Positions 33,763-45,634 of a stretch of 64,000 nt of DNA are shown here, piece by piece. Source of the stretch: Thalassia testudinum. Lineage: Eukaryota; Streptophyta; Magnoliopsida; Alismatales; Hydrocharitaceae. A program made the position numbers and the translations under genes. The DNA is taken from the NCBI GenBank assembly GCA_037157565.1, contig JAZHRO010000063.1, positions 155,174,501 through 155,238,500 on the forward strand, given 5' to 3'. Under the pieces are notes generated by a model. The model did not search any database. It was not told the DNA's origin and saw nothing but the letters and a program-made list of their open reading frames with translations. Every line of letters starts with the position of its first letter. Position 1 is the stretch's first letter.

Positions 33763-34855
33763 AGGCGAAACCTAGCACTCCAAGTAGACTAGTCAACTCA
33801 CTCGGTCTTCCTTTAGAAGCATATTAAGTTCAGACTCTAGACCCAAGGTTCCTAAGTAGTTGCTAAGTTACAGACTAGGTCTGCTAAAGACGAGTTACAG
33901 GCACAAGTTTCCCTGATTTCTGACTCTACCCTAAAGTTTATTAATACCTGAGATTAAAGCATTTGTGCCTGTGCATTGGTCTGAGTTATTTGAGTTAAAG
34001 GAAAAAGTTTTTTTTTTTTAATATATATATATATTTTTTGTTTGATTCTTCTAAGTCTAACCTCAGATCAGCTATCAACACGGTCTGTGTCAGATTCATT
34101 GTCCCCATTATCATACCTTGAAGGGTGCCTGGCTTTCGATGCTTTGAGATAGCACCGCCCATAACGACCCTAAGAACTCCTGGCAATCGACACTTCGAGA
34201 TAGTATCGCCTATGGATTTCTTAAGCGAATTCAGGCCTATGGCAATCAGCACTTATAGATAGGACCGCCCATGGTACCTGAACTGCACAATGCGCTTACA
34301 TGCCCCCAGTAGGATGGATGTCCTACGAGACAAGCGCCGAGGAGGTAATATGTTATCATCGCATCCTCAAGGTGGGTATATACTCCACCTCTCCTGCGGT
34401 GGGAACTCTTCCAATCAAAATGTGTTTTCAAGCCTCTCCTAAGTCAAAACTAAGAGAACCAAATCTCTTTTCAGAAAGAAATAAATTAAGTTAATTACCA
34501 GACCAAGTGTGTGAAGTTTGGATGCTTGGGTTACAAGGACTCGTAAACCAAAAGGTAGAACAAGACTCCAGGTACTACCCCACCTTTTAACTCAAACCCT
34601 AGCTTCCCTTCCTCAACCTCTTGAGGAATGGTCCACAACTTAACTCCTACTTAAGTTTTTAAGTTCACAAAGGACCCTAAAGGTCTAAAGCTAGCAGCTC
34701 ATTAAGCTTCTAAAGTTTGATCCTAGAATTAATTTAGTCTACCCTAGAGTTTTGATTTGCTTAAGAATGCAGGACTTAGCCAATTAAGCTCAAAACTTTT
34801 TTTTTTTGTCATTTTCATTTTTTTATATGCATGCTATAAACAAAATGCCTCAGGT
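33763..34855 (-). other. 3' noncoding region of element C
   Basis: Between the two polypurine-like motifs. It has a T-run (34006-34035), the three-unit stem-loop array at 34133-34273, a conserved ACAAGCGCCGAGGAGG-like stretch near 34330, and AACCTCTTGAGGAATG near 34615. The same order is seen in B at 40166-41403. No open frame of note. Confidence 0.75.
34133..34273 (-). repeat. Tandem array of three stem-loop units (element C)
   Basis: On the + strand each unit is a 7-base arm, a centre ending GAT, a second 7-base arm, then a CCCATGG-like tail. Unit 1 has CGATGCT/AGCACCG (34137-34157); unit 2 has CGACACT/AGTATCG (34188-34208); unit 3 is degenerate (CAGCACT/AGGACCG, 34246-34267). Spacing is 50 to 60 bases. 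Unit 1 of B has perfect arms. Confidence 0.68.
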
Positions 34856-34897
34856 CCTCTCCCCATGCCTAGTTCAAATAATGTCCTCATTGAAAAC
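34856..34897 (-). promoter_or_regulatory. Second polypurine-like motif downstream of integrase (C)
   Basis: Sense TTTTCAATGAGGACATTATT, then CTAGGCATGGGGAGAGG. It lies 48 bases after the integrase stop. Confidence 0.7.
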
Positions 34898-34944
34898 AAA
34901 AATAGCTAAAGGAAGATATTACCTAAGCCGAAGAATGGTAGGAG

Positions 34945-36250
34945 CTAAGGCTCCTCAAGATTGACTTCGTCAACTAGATGGCCATCTAAAGTTATGTACG
35001 GTTTTAACCGTTGACCGTTGATGATAAAGGGAGTTGCTGAAGAGGAAGGATTTTTGATCTCCACAGCTCCATGCGGGGATACTTTGGTGATTATGTAAGG
35101 CCCATCCCAATGAGATTTTAACTTCCCAGGAAAAAGCTTAAGTCTAGAATTGCAAAGCCAGACTTGTTGGTTGGGCTCAAAGGTCTTTCTAAGAATAAAC
35201 TTATCATGCAAGACCTTAGTTCTTTCTTTATAAGCTTGAGAGGTGTCATAAGCATCACTCCTCAGCTCCTCAAGCCCACTTAATTCTAGAAGTCGTGCCT
35301 TACCAGCCTTCTCTAAATCCATGTTAACACTTCGAATAGCCCGAAGTGCTTTATGTTCCAACTCAACAGGTAAATGGCACGCTTTTCCATACACAATCCG
35401 AAAGGGAGAAGTACCCAAAGAGGTCTTATAGGCCGTTCGATAAGCCCACAAAGCATCATCGAGCTTTTGGGACCAATCTCTCCTATCAAGTCTAACGGTC
35501 TTTTCCAAAATATTTTTTATCTCCCTATTTGACACTTCAACCTGGCCACTTGTCTGAGGATGGTAAGGGGTAGCAACCTTGTGAGTCACTCCCAAACTTC
35601 TGATTAACCGATTGAAGTGGTGGTTTCGAAAATGAGGTCCCCCATCACTTATAATAGTCTTGGGGCTGCCGAAACGAGATATGATATTGGCCTTCACAAA
35701 TTTCAAAACCACAAAGTGGTCATTTGTGCGTGTAGGAATGGCCTCTATCCATTTAGAGACAATCAACTACCACCAAGATATATTCAAAACCATGGGACGA
35801 CGGGAAGGGGCCCATAAAGTCAATTCCCCACACATCAAAAATTTCAACAGATTGAATAGGGTGTTGAGGCATTTCATTCTTCTTCCTAATCGTTCCAATC
35901 CATTGACATCTAATACAGGCCTTAACAAAATTATGAGAATCCTTAAATAAAGAAGGCAACCAAAAATCGGACTCGAGAACCTTAAAAGCAGTTTTCTTAG
36001 CACCAAAGTGTTCTCCACAATGAAGTTCATGGCAAAAACTCAGCACACTTTGTTGTTCCTCTTCAGGCACACAACGTCTCAATACTTGGTCTTGTTCAAT
36101 TCTAAATAATTCTGGCTCTTCACAATGAAAATATCTTGCTTGAGAAATGAATCTCTTTCTTTTCTGCTCATCCCAGGAGCCAGGAATTTGTCCAGTGACA
36201 AAGTAATTTACAGTGTCTGCATACCAAGGTAAAGTTGGTGTTACCACCAT
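34945..36250 (-). pseudogene. Element C integrase (one frame break)
   Basis: In sense: TLPWYADTVNYF, then the zinc-binding CHELHCGEHFGAKKTAFK and [24 protein letters not shown] (first D), a frame change near 35760, then [21 protein letters not shown] (second D) and [14 protein letters not shown] (E). The C-terminal part is complete, with [15 protein letters not shown] and INGQRLKPY, ending in VDEVNLEEP and the stop at 34945. The 273-codon frame 34945-35766 is undamaged. Confidence 0.87.
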
Positions 36251-37296
36251 TAGAGTTTCATCGGGAAATGTCTCGCGAATGTCTCCAGAAGGAGTCATTA
36301 AGAGGAAGGCGAGACAGGTGGTCAGCCACAACATTTTCTACTCCTTTCTTTTCACGTATTTCCAAGTCAAATTCTTGAAGGAGTAGGATCCACCTAATCA
36401 GACATGGCTTAGTATCTTTCTTAGCAATGAGATGTTTCACTGCTGCATGATCAGTAAAAATAACCACCTTAAACCCAAGTAGATAAGACCTAAACTTCTC
36501 CAGAGCAAAAACTACAGCAAGTAATTCTTTTTTAGTGATGGTGTAGTTTTGCTGAGGTTCAGTTAAAGTCTTGCTTGCATAATGTAGCACATGAGGTCTT
36601 CCCTCAACCCTTTGTCCAAGGACTGCTCCCACTGCATAATCCAAAGCATCACAATTAAGTTCAAATGGGAGTGCCCAATCAGGAGCTTGGAGAATAGGTG
36701 CAAAGATCAAGGCCTCCTTTAGAGTTTGAAAGGCCTCGGCACACTTTGAATCAAAACTGAAGGAAGATTCCTTCGCCAACAAGTCACAAAGTGGCCAAGA
36801 AATCTTACTAAAATTTTTAATAAAGCGCCTATAAAAGCCAGTATGGCGCAAGAAAGGATCTAATCTGTTTGACATTTGTAGGAAATGGAAGTTTGGAAAT
36901 AGAATCAATCTTGGCTTTATCTACTTCCAAACCTTGCTCGGATACAACATGCCCAAGTACAATTCCTTTCTGTACCATGAAGTGACTTTTCTCCCAGCTG
37001 AGGACTAAACCAGTCTCCTTACATCGTTTCAACACATTTTCCAGGTGCAGGAGACACTGGTCGAAAGATGTGCCATAAATGGAGAAGTCATCCATAAACA
37101 CTTCAACACACTCGTCAATCATGTCCGAAAAGATAGACATCATACACCGTTGGAAAGTTGCAGGGGCATTACATAACCCAAATAGCAAACGCCTGAATGC
37201 AAAAGTACCATAAGGACTCGTGAATGTCGTCTTTTCCTGGTCATCAACAAAGACTGCCACCTGATTGTACCTAGAATATCCATCGAGAATGCAATA
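36251..37296 (-). pseudogene. Element C reverse transcriptase (C-terminal part) and RNase H
   Basis: In sense, the part downstream of the B insertion: CILDGYSRYNQVAVF, FAFRRLLFGLCNAPATFQR, EVFMDDFSIYG (FMDD intact), LVLSWEKSHFMVQKGIVLGH, then a frame change near 36850-36900. [13 protein letters not shown] and [13 protein letters not shown] follow, then [37 protein letters not shown] and VVADHLSRL. The N-terminal half of RT is at 51152 onwards, on the far side of B. Confidence 0.88.
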
Positions 37297-40127
37297 TAAT
37301 GGTGGTAGTTTTCCCAATCGTGGCTAGTCATAGTTTGTTTTAATGCTTATTACAGAAGTGTTGTTGTGGTATATAATGAGACAGCTACGGTTGTCGTTAC
37401 CATTACAATTTTACTCGGAAATAGTTTCCCAAGGTCGAACTCAGGGAGCTACTGGAATTCTAGAAGTACAATGTTTCTATATTACAAAAATAAGAGAGAG
37501 GGAGAGGGAGAAATAGATTTGTGTCTTGTGGCTTTTTCTTCTTCTCTTCTTTCTCTCTTTGCTTATCTTCTTCTTCTCTTCTTTCTCAGGTCTTCTTCTG
37601 GGTCTTCTGGTGGCCTTCAGTTCTTCTGTATTTCCTTTCTTCTTCAGTTCTTCTTCTTTTCGTTATCTTCTTTCTTCCTTCTTTTCTTTTCTTTCACTTC
37701 AGCTGCGGAAACTTTTCTTTTCCTTTTTCTTCTTCTCTGCTTTGTCTCCCCTGAAGCTTCATTCGTCGTCTGATATCTCAGTCAGACAACTTAAATGGCG
37801 GTTTGCTATAGTGCTTCCCCTCTCTTTTCTTCCTTTACTGCTTCTCCTTCTTCTTCTTCTTCCTGCTTCTTCTTCTTTGGCCTTCTGCCTTGCTTAGCTA
37901 CAAGGCTTCTTCTTCTTCTCCCGCTCCTCTTCTTCTTCTTCTTGCGGCCAAGTGTGAACCTTCTTCCCTCGCACCCTATCCCTACACAAACCACAGCAAA
38001 ACCTAACCCTTCCCTCTACCCTCACGTCTCTCTCTCTCTGTATACCACTCATAAGAAGCTCTCCCAGAGCCGGGTGATCGGGTCGGGTATGCATAACCGG
38101 GACTAGGCGTACCGGCGTGTATGGTACGCGAGGAGTGCGTAGGTGGTGTCAGGTCAGGTCCGCTGGATCCACGTGGTGAACTCGCGGACTGAGCGGGTGA
38201 GTGGGGTGCGGACCTCACCCCAGGTGTCTCGGAGGCAACCAACAGAAAACACGAAATCAATTTAAACCAGTGCCGGGTTTCGAGAACTTACGATGTGGGA
38301 CTATTCTGCTTGCCCTTCTCGCGGCGCCAGCAGGAAGACCTCCTCGCTCTTTGCTCAACTGCAGCCACTATCGGCGCCAACTACTAAAGTTGAAGTTTTT
38401 GCAGACTTCGCCCCAACCTGCAGCACCTGGAATCCTAAAGCCCCAACGCCTGGAACTCGCCTGGAAGCTGGTTCAGTTGTCGTCAATGGCGGCTGGGGCT
38501 CCGATCCTGTCAGACAGAAACACGGCCTCTCGCCCTAATCAAACTACATGCCGACCTTCGCCATGGCACGGCGAAGGTGGTGGAATGTGCAGCAGGTCGC
38601 AGGACGGCCTAGGCGTGCGTGCCTAGGTCGACCTATGATTGAAGAAGTGGGTGTGTTCGACGGTGCTTTGTGTGGGTGTGGAGTGGCAGTGAAGCGGCGG
38701 AAGTGGTTCAGCGTGATGAGGCAAAGGTTCTGGGTCGGTCGGCGAGTCGTGTGGAGTGGCGGAATGATGGGAGCGACTTGCCAGAGGTTGGCCGGAGGCG
38801 TGGAAGACGAAGGTGGTCAGGCGTTGTCAAGGGGTGGTCTGAATAAAAAGATGTGAGGAAAAGAGAGGGGAGTACAGGGAGTATCTATAACTTAGCTGTA
38901 GGGACGAAGGGAGCCAGAGCAAGGTGGCAGTCGTACCAACTATCGCTGGAGAAGAAACACCCATAGGGGGAGAGTGGCGGCGAAGAAGAGAGCAGGAGGG
39001 TGCACGCTGGGTACGGCGCGACGTGGGAAGATCAGGCGAAGGTGGCTCTGCTGCTGGTATTGCAGTAGAGTGATGAGACAGAGGAGGAGGGGTCGCCGGA
39101 GCTGGTGGGTTTCTGTCGGAGTGGTAAGAGAGGAGGGGTTAGGGTTTTCTCCGTCAGGACCGAGCTAGGAGAATCTTCAGGCGACGTTGGTCCTTATAAA
39201 GACGGTGGCGGAGGGGTGGGCGTAGGGAGGCGACGTGCCTCCCTTGCCAGAGAATGGTCGAAAGTGTGACCCATACCTTCCGCGCATTCGCAAGGAAGGT
39301 GTGGCCGTCGACAGATGGCATGGCGGTGTCCCTGCGACAACAAACGTCGCAGGGAACATCGGGTTCAACCTGCAGGACACCTCCCTCACCCTGCGCGGCG
39401 CCATGCTCCGCGCAAAGTCGCCAGAGCATGGCGCTGTGTAGGGACTTGCAGGAGGGACCTAAATGCAAATAACGACGAAGAAACTAGGGGCCAGAATGCA
39501 AGGGTTTCAAAAGTTGAGGGTCAAAAAGTAATAGATGAGGGCCAAATTGCAAAGTCGGTCAAGAAGGTTTCTTCTTAAGCTCAAATTTTTATGCATGACT
39601 AAATTGGACCTAAGTATTTTAATGGTGAATTTTATTTCTAGGTCTGACTTTGTTTGACTGGCCAATTTACGTAAAAACCCACATTAAATCATTAATTGGG
39701 CATAGTTCTCAATGTAGGTCAAAATGGATTTCCAAGGCCAAATTGAAGGTTCTAATCCCTTGAGATTATTTTTCTATTAATTTTAGAGGGTTTAATCAAT
39801 TTTTACCCTACCTCGAACCTCATGAATTGAAGTGGGTTTGTTTTAGGGTTACAGAATGTCATTTAATTCCTTGAATTTGCTGTTGCCCTTGTTGGATCAG
39901 ATCATCCCACTTTCCTTCTTATTAGGTTAGTTTGACCTATGTTTGGACCCTGAGTTACCCTGTTTGCAGATTGTGTTGGTGAAATTGCATTTTTACCCCT
40001 TATGACTTACTTTCTTCTTAAACTCAGAATTTTATGAGTCAAGCCTTTCTTTGAGTTATGTAGGAGCTTTTTATCGCATATCTAGGTTAAATTGTGCTAG
40101 CTAGGGTTCATGATGCGATTCTCATCA
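37297..40127 (-). repeat. Element B 3' LTR
   Basis: 2831 bases. U5 box at 37432-37452. Pyrimidine-rich tract on the + strand (37520-37960; GAAGAA-rich in sense). A candidate sense TATA is TTTATAAGG (39193-39200). The translated frames 37366-37897 over the CT tract are low-complexity artefacts. Confidence 0.94.
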
Positions 40128-40166
40128 TACCCCCATGCTTAGCTTTTGCTAGTCCCTTAGCAAAAA
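40128..40166 (-). promoter_or_regulatory. Polypurine tract and stem-loop of element B
   Basis: Sense TTTTGCTA-AGGGAC-TAGCAAAA, then GCTAAGCATGGGGGTA, then the LTR start TGATGAGAATCG. The stem is 8 bp with a 6-base loop. Confidence 0.8.
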
Positions 40167-41403
40167 CTTAAGGTTTAACCTTTGTTCTAGACCATGATAT
40201 TTTTAATAATTTCAGATAAGTGCTTTTTCATTTGAACTTAGATTAGGTTAGAATGCTGACCATAGGCCTAAAAGATACTCTAGTACCAACCAAGATCCAG
40301 ATCTGTCTAGCCTCAGCCTCAATCCTTAGCAAAGGTTTTTAAGGCCCACAAGTACTAACCTAAGGTCTATTGGACTTTGTGGTTAAAGCACCCGTGCTTG
40401 AAATGATTTTAGGCCTGTTTCAGTTCGCAGTGTGTTTTGTAAGAGAGCGAGATAGAAAATTTTTCTATTTGGAGAGTTTTCTCTCTCTTTTTTTCTTTTT
40501 AATTCAAGCTTAGGATTAGCTTTTCAACACGGTCTGTATCAGATTCCTTGCTCCCATCATCAATCCTCAAGGGTTCCTGGCAATCGATGCTTCAAGATAG
40601 CATCGCCCATGGCAACCCCCGGAACCTTAGCTATTGAGATTTCAATATAATCCCATCCATGGTGTTCCGTAGCCGAATCCAGACCCTGGCAATTGACACT
40701 TCGTGATAATGCCAGCCATGGAATCTGAACTAGCAGAGTGCTTACATGCCCTCAGTAGGATATGTAAATATCCTAAGAGACAAGCATCGAAGAGATGATA
40801 TTTTGTTATGCATCTTCGAGGGGGTTTTCCCACCTCTCCGCGCTGGGAACTTGTCCAAATCAACTTGTGTTGATCGGCCACTCCTACTCTAGGCGTATTT
40901 TTCAGAATTTTGCGATGCTTCTACGTGATTTTGATTTTTACACTTACTGAACCAGGTTGTGTGTGAGGTTAGGGTGCTTAGGTTACTGAGTCCCATAAAC
41001 CAAAAGTTAGTTAATGAGGTCAAATACTCCCTAAGCCTTGGACCTAATACTTAAGCTTTTATTTTTCCTCAACCTCTTGAGGAATGTCTAGATCTTAATG
41101 GGTACTTAGAGTCTGTCCAAGAATGCCTAAGGTTTGCGTTCTTACTAATCTCACCATGCACTTTTCATTTCTTTTCTTGAATGAGGTCTAGAACTTAGGT
41201 CAATTCCTTAGTTTCTTACTAATGACTATCACTCTTTTCTTTTATTTTTGCGCTCCTTTTTCATTTTGTTTCTTTTCCTTCTCCCACAAAATTTCATTTC
41301 TCCTCTTATTCTTTTATTCTTTTTTTGAATTTTTTTTTTATGGCTAACTGGTATATGTGAATTTTTTTGTTTAAAACCTTTTCTTACAAGTTTTGCACTT
41401 TTA
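40167..41403 (-). other. 3' noncoding region of element B
   Basis: Collinear with the C 3' region: GGTCTGTATCAGATTCC near 40530, the stem-loop array at 40580-40722, the ATCCTAAGAGACAAGC stretch near 40768 and AACCTCTTGAGGAATG near 41080. T-rich at 41320-41400. No gene. Confidence 0.75.
40580..40722 (-). repeat. Tandem array of three stem-loop units (element B)
   Basis: Unit 1 is CGATGCT-TCAAGAT-AGCATCG, a perfect 7 bp stem (40585-40605), followed by CCCATGG. Unit 2 (about 40631-40662) has lost this stem but has TATTGA/TCAATA. Unit 3 (about 40690-40721) keeps TGACACTTCGTGAT and GCCAGCCATGG. The array matches 34133-34273 of C. Confidence 0.68.
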
Positions 41404-41445
41404 TACCCCCCCATGCCTAAGGTTTGCAATGTCCTCATTGTGACT
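41404..41445 (-). promoter_or_regulatory. Second polypurine-like motif downstream of integrase (B)
   Basis: Sense CACAATGAGGACATTGCA, then CCTTAGGCATGGGGGGGTA. The G-run of seven is the longest of its kind here. Confidence 0.72.
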
Positions 41446-41704
41446 TATGGGTTTTTATTTACTTAGTTCATTCCTTAGATAGATGTTTTGATGAGTGAAT
41501 GGGTCGGGATGATTGTTGCGGACAATTTCTAATCCCAGATGCAAGCATGTGAGGTTGAGTCGGCTGTCTATAAGGGCGAACCTTAAGTGCATAAAGGTGT
41601 CAAAAAGGTTTTAGGTTTTCAAGGAAAATGACGGGCTACCTCCTGTTAAGCGCTGAGTTTTACACCATCGGCTGGGCACAATAAGCTCAAGGGGAATGGA
41701 GGAT

Positions 41705-43020
41705 TTAAGATGATTCAGCCAAATCAATAGAAGTTACATCAATAAATGGCTTGAGTCTCTGACCGTTCACGATGAAAGGTTCGGAGTCGTGGCTGAGCGG
41801 ACTGATTTCGATGGCTTCATTTCCAAAAATCTGTCGGACCAAGTATGGTCCGACCCACTTGGATCGCAACTTTCCAGGGAAAGGTTTGAGTTGGGCATCA
41901 GAGAGTAGGACCTTCTGACCAGGATGAAAGATCTTTCTTGAGATATGCTTGTCATGGAAGGCTTTAACCCGCTCCTTGTAGATTCGCGAGTTCTCATACG
42001 CTTCTAAGCGTAATTCATCGATCTCGCTAATTCAAAGTTTTCTGTGGGTTCCAGCCTTCGAAAGATCTAGATTACAATTTCGTACTGCCCAATAGTCTTT
42101 ATGCTCCAGTTCGACGGGAAGGTGACACGCCTTCCCGTACACCAGCCTAAAGGGAGACATGCCTAATTGGGTTTCGTGGGCGGTCCTATAGGCCCACAAG
42201 GCTTTCGGAAGTCGGGACGACCAGTCCTTCCTGTCCGGCCGAACAGTGACCTGCAGGATTTTCTTGATCTCCCGATTTGACAGCCCAGCTAGACCATTAG
42301 TTTGGGGGTGGTAAGGAGTAGATATTCGGTGAGACACCCCGTATTTGGTCATCAGTGACCTAAACTGAGCATTTGTGAAATGGGTCCCCCCATCAGAGAT
42401 TATAGCACGAGGAATCCCGAACCTTGAGAAAATGTTTTGATGAATGAATTTGAGAATGATTTTGTGATCACAGGTTCGGGTCGGTATGGCTTCGATCCAT
42501 TTGGACACGTAATCCACAACCAGAAGAATGTATTCGAAACCATCTGAAATAGGAAAGGGGCCCATAAAATCAATTCCCCAAACATCAAAGATTTCACATA
42601 CGAGAATTGGCTGCAAAGGCATCATGTCACGATAGCTCATGTTGCCCAAAGTCTGGCAACGACTGCATGCCTTGCACTGTCTGTATGCGTCTTTGAATAG
42701 TGTGGGCCAGTAAAAGCCGCATTGGAGGACTTTTGATGCGGTTTTATGCCTAGAGAAATGGCCACCGCATGCCTGGTCATGGCAGAAAGAAAGAATGTTG
42801 TTGATTTCTTCTTCCGGACACATCTCCAGATGATTTGATCAGCACCTATGCGGAAAAGGTACGGGTCTTCCCAGATGTAATACTTAGTATCAGAGCACAA
42901 TTTATCTTTCTTGGCCTTCGGCCAATCAGACGGGATATGATGAGATGCCAAGTAGTTTACTATATCAGCAAACCATGGAGGTCTAGTACCAATAGTCAGC
43001 AGGTGTTCATCAGGAAAAAT
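41705..43020 (-). pseudogene. Element B integrase (nearly complete)
   Basis: In sense: the HHCC region (CHDQACGGHFSRHKTASK, CKACSRCQTLG), [25 protein letters not shown] and QTNGLAGLSNREIK. In the last motif the usual catalytic Glu of [10 protein letters not shown] is replaced by Gly (LAGLSN), so the copy is probably inactive. [19 protein letters not shown] follows, then a TAG after THRKL at 42032. The same frame goes on through the C-terminal part ([23 protein letters not shown]) to the stop at 41705. A frame change lies near 42825. Confidence 0.85.
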
Positions 43021-44440
43021 GCTTCGTGATGGGTCCGGAAGGGTTGATAATCTCAGAAGGAAGACGGGACAAATGGTCGGCTACCACATTCTGCCTTCCC
43101 GCCTTGTTGCGAATCTCGAGATCGAATTCTTGCAACAACAAGATCCATCGGATTAGTCGGGGCTTCGCGTCCTTCTTGGCAAGGAGATGCCTTACAGCCG
43201 TGTGATCCGAGTAGATGATGACGTAGGAACCCAGGAGATATGATCGAAATTTGTCAAGGGCAAATACTACGGCTAGCAGCTCTTTCTCTGTAACCATGTA
43301 GTTATACTGAGCCTCGTCAAGTGTCTTGCTAGCGTAGTAGATGACCACGGGTTTCCCGTCAGCTTTCTACCCCGGGACCGCTCCTACAGTGAAATCAGAC
43401 ACATCGCACATGATCTTAAAGGGTTGAGACCAGTCAGGGGATTGTAGGATAGGTGCCTGGGTGACTCGGTCACGAAGGTTTTCAAAGGCTAGTGTGCATT
43501 CCTTGGAGATTTCAAAGGGTACATCCTTAGAGAGAAGAGAAGTTAAGGGGCGTGCGATTTTTGAGAAATCAGGAATGAAACGACGGTAAAAATCGACATG
43601 CCCCAGAAAAAAACTGATGTCCTTGATCGAGCTAGGCATAGGAAGGCAAGAGATCTGATCAACCTTAGCTCGATCCACTTGGATGCCCTTCTCCGAAATT
43701 AAATGTCCCAGGACAATTCCCTCAGGCACCATGAAATGGCCCTTTTCCCAGGAAAGAACCAAATTCACATCTATGCATCACCTGAGTATCTAGGCCAAGT
43801 GTTGGAGGCAATCGTCAAATGATGCTCCAAAAATTGAAAAGTCATCCATGAAGACTTCCAGATAGTCACCTACCATATCTGAGAATGTGGCAAGCATGCA
43901 CCGCTGAAAAGTAGCGGGTGCATTGCAAAGACCGAAAGGCATCCTTCGGAATGCGTACGTTCCGAATGGGCAGGTGAATGTGGTCTTCTCTTGGTCCTCA
44001 GGATGGATTGCCACCTAGTTGTAACCGGAGTACCCGTCAAGAAAGTAGAAGAACCTATTTTCCTCTACTTTCTCGAGAATCTAATCGATGAAGGGTAGTG
44101 GGAAATGATCCTTCTTCGTGGAGGAATTGAGTCAGTAGTAATCGATACAGACTCTCCACGAGTTGGCTAATCGGGTAGGAATGACTTCTCCAGTTTCAGT
44201 TGTTATAGTGGTGAGTCCTGCCTTTTTAGGCACGACCTGAATTGGGCTCACCCAACGAGTATCGGAGATCGGGTAGATGATCCTGGCATCTTAGCACTTG
44301 ATGATCTCCTTTTTCACGACCTCCTGCAGATTGGGGTTCAAGCGTCTCTGTATTTCACGAGAAGGTCGTGTGCCCTCTTCTGAATAGATATGATGAGTGC
44401 AATAAGAGGGACTTATTCCAGTCAGATCATCGAGAGTCTA
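43021..44440 (-). pseudogene. Element B reverse transcriptase and RNase H (stops only)
   Basis: Motifs in sense include SPSYCTHHIYSEEG, EVVKKEIIK, WRVCIDY, KKDHFPLPFID, VAIHPEDQEKTTFTCPFG, FAF-type [109 protein letters not shown]. Several stops replace W or Q (AIG-stop where AIGW is expected; FID-stop-ILEK for FIDQILEK; YN-stop-VAIHP for YNQV). This is the pattern left by C to T changes on either strand. Confidence 0.86.
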
Positions 44441-45634
44441 CCCAATGGCTCTGCGATGTTGCTGGAGGACAGCAATCAGACGGGATTCCTGTTTGGGATT
44501 GAGGTTGGAATTAATAATTACAGGAAGGGTCTGATTAGAATCCAGAAAGATGTATTTCAAGTGAGCAGGAAGGGGCTTTAGTTCGAGGATGGGGTTATCA
44601 GCAGCAGTGGGTGGTTCAGAATAGACGTGAGATTCAAGGGTAGGAGTTACTGGGTTGTCCAAATCTGGATTTGATTCCTCTATTTGCAGGTCAAGATCTT
44701 TCTGTAGTTGATGAGGTATAATCAGGTCATTCTGGAAGTGTGTTTCATCAACCAAAGCCCTAATGTCACAAATCTGTTCGATGACACTGCAATTGATTCC
44801 TTGTTGGGCCTTAAATATATCAATTTTTAGGGTTTGATTCCCAAATTTGAGCTCTATTTGGCCCTCCTCATAGCTAATGTTGGCTCTAGCAGTAGCCAAG
44901 AAAGGTCTCCCTAGAATGATTGGCGTATCCCTAGGGTTCTCAGGTGCGTCCATGTCTAAGATAATAAAGTCTACAGGAAAGTAGAAATCCTGCACTATCA
45001 CAATAACATCCTCGAGAATCCCTTTTGGTGACTTTATAGATCGATTTGCTAATTGTAATGTCACCTCAGTTGGTTTTAGCTCAGATTCTTCTAGATGGTT
45101 AAGTAAGGATGTGGGTATCAGATTTATGGAAGCACCCAAGTCTAGCAATGCTCTATCAAATTGGGTATCACCTATCTTGCAAGAAATCAGGGGAGTACCA
45201 GGATCTTTAGCCTTGGGTGGGAGTCTGCTTAGGATTACAAAGCTAGCTTGCTCTGATAGAACAATTGAACTCCCACTCTTGGTTCGCGGCTTACACTGGG
45301 GTGTACACACATTCTTTAAGAGTCGTGCGTAAGCCGGTACATGGCGGATTGCATCCATCAAGGGAATGTTTATGTGGACCTGCTCAAAGAGCTTGATCCA
45401 GTCCTCCTCAGGTGCCACGGGCTTGGTAGTCTTCTTTCCCTTGGTCAAGGCCTCGGGAAATGGAACCTTGGTTGGTTCTTCTACGATAGGTCCTGGTCTT
45501 TGATCTCGGATAGGGATAGGAACATCATGGATTACTGTCCTAGGTTTGGGATCACTACCAGGCTTGGAGTGGTTTGGATAAGGTGGATCTTGGGTTTCCT
45601 TACCATTACGGGTTGTCACGAAATTAAGTCTTGC
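44441..45634 (-). pseudogene. Element B protease and linker to RT
   Basis: The frame is open from just after the gag stop to 44438. Order in sense: LNFVTTRNGKETQDP, VPFPEALTKGKK, INIPLMDAIRHVPAYARLLKNVC, the active site FDRALLDLGASINLIPTSLL (DLGA), FPVDFIILDMDAPE, TPIILGRPFLATARANISY, LKIDIFKAQQG, an acidic linker and LELKPLPAHLKYIFL. It is in the same frame as gag, behind one TAG. Confidence 0.86.

Noticed and set aside
34133..34273. CRISPR array
   Set aside because: The three spaced units are degenerate stem-loops with related spacers in a plant retrotransposon. No CRISPR arrays are expected or seen in this window.
37366..37897. Leu/Phe/Ser-rich frames of 77-135 codons that look like membrane proteins
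   Set aside because: They translate the pyrimidine-rich tract of the B LTR. The two LTR copies differ by small indels that shift the frame, and the other frames give similar strings.
41767..41997. 76-codon minus-strand frame near the integrase end of B
   Set aside because: It is the wrong frame; the integrase C-terminal part with the GPY and NGQRLKPF motifs is read in another frame over the same bases.
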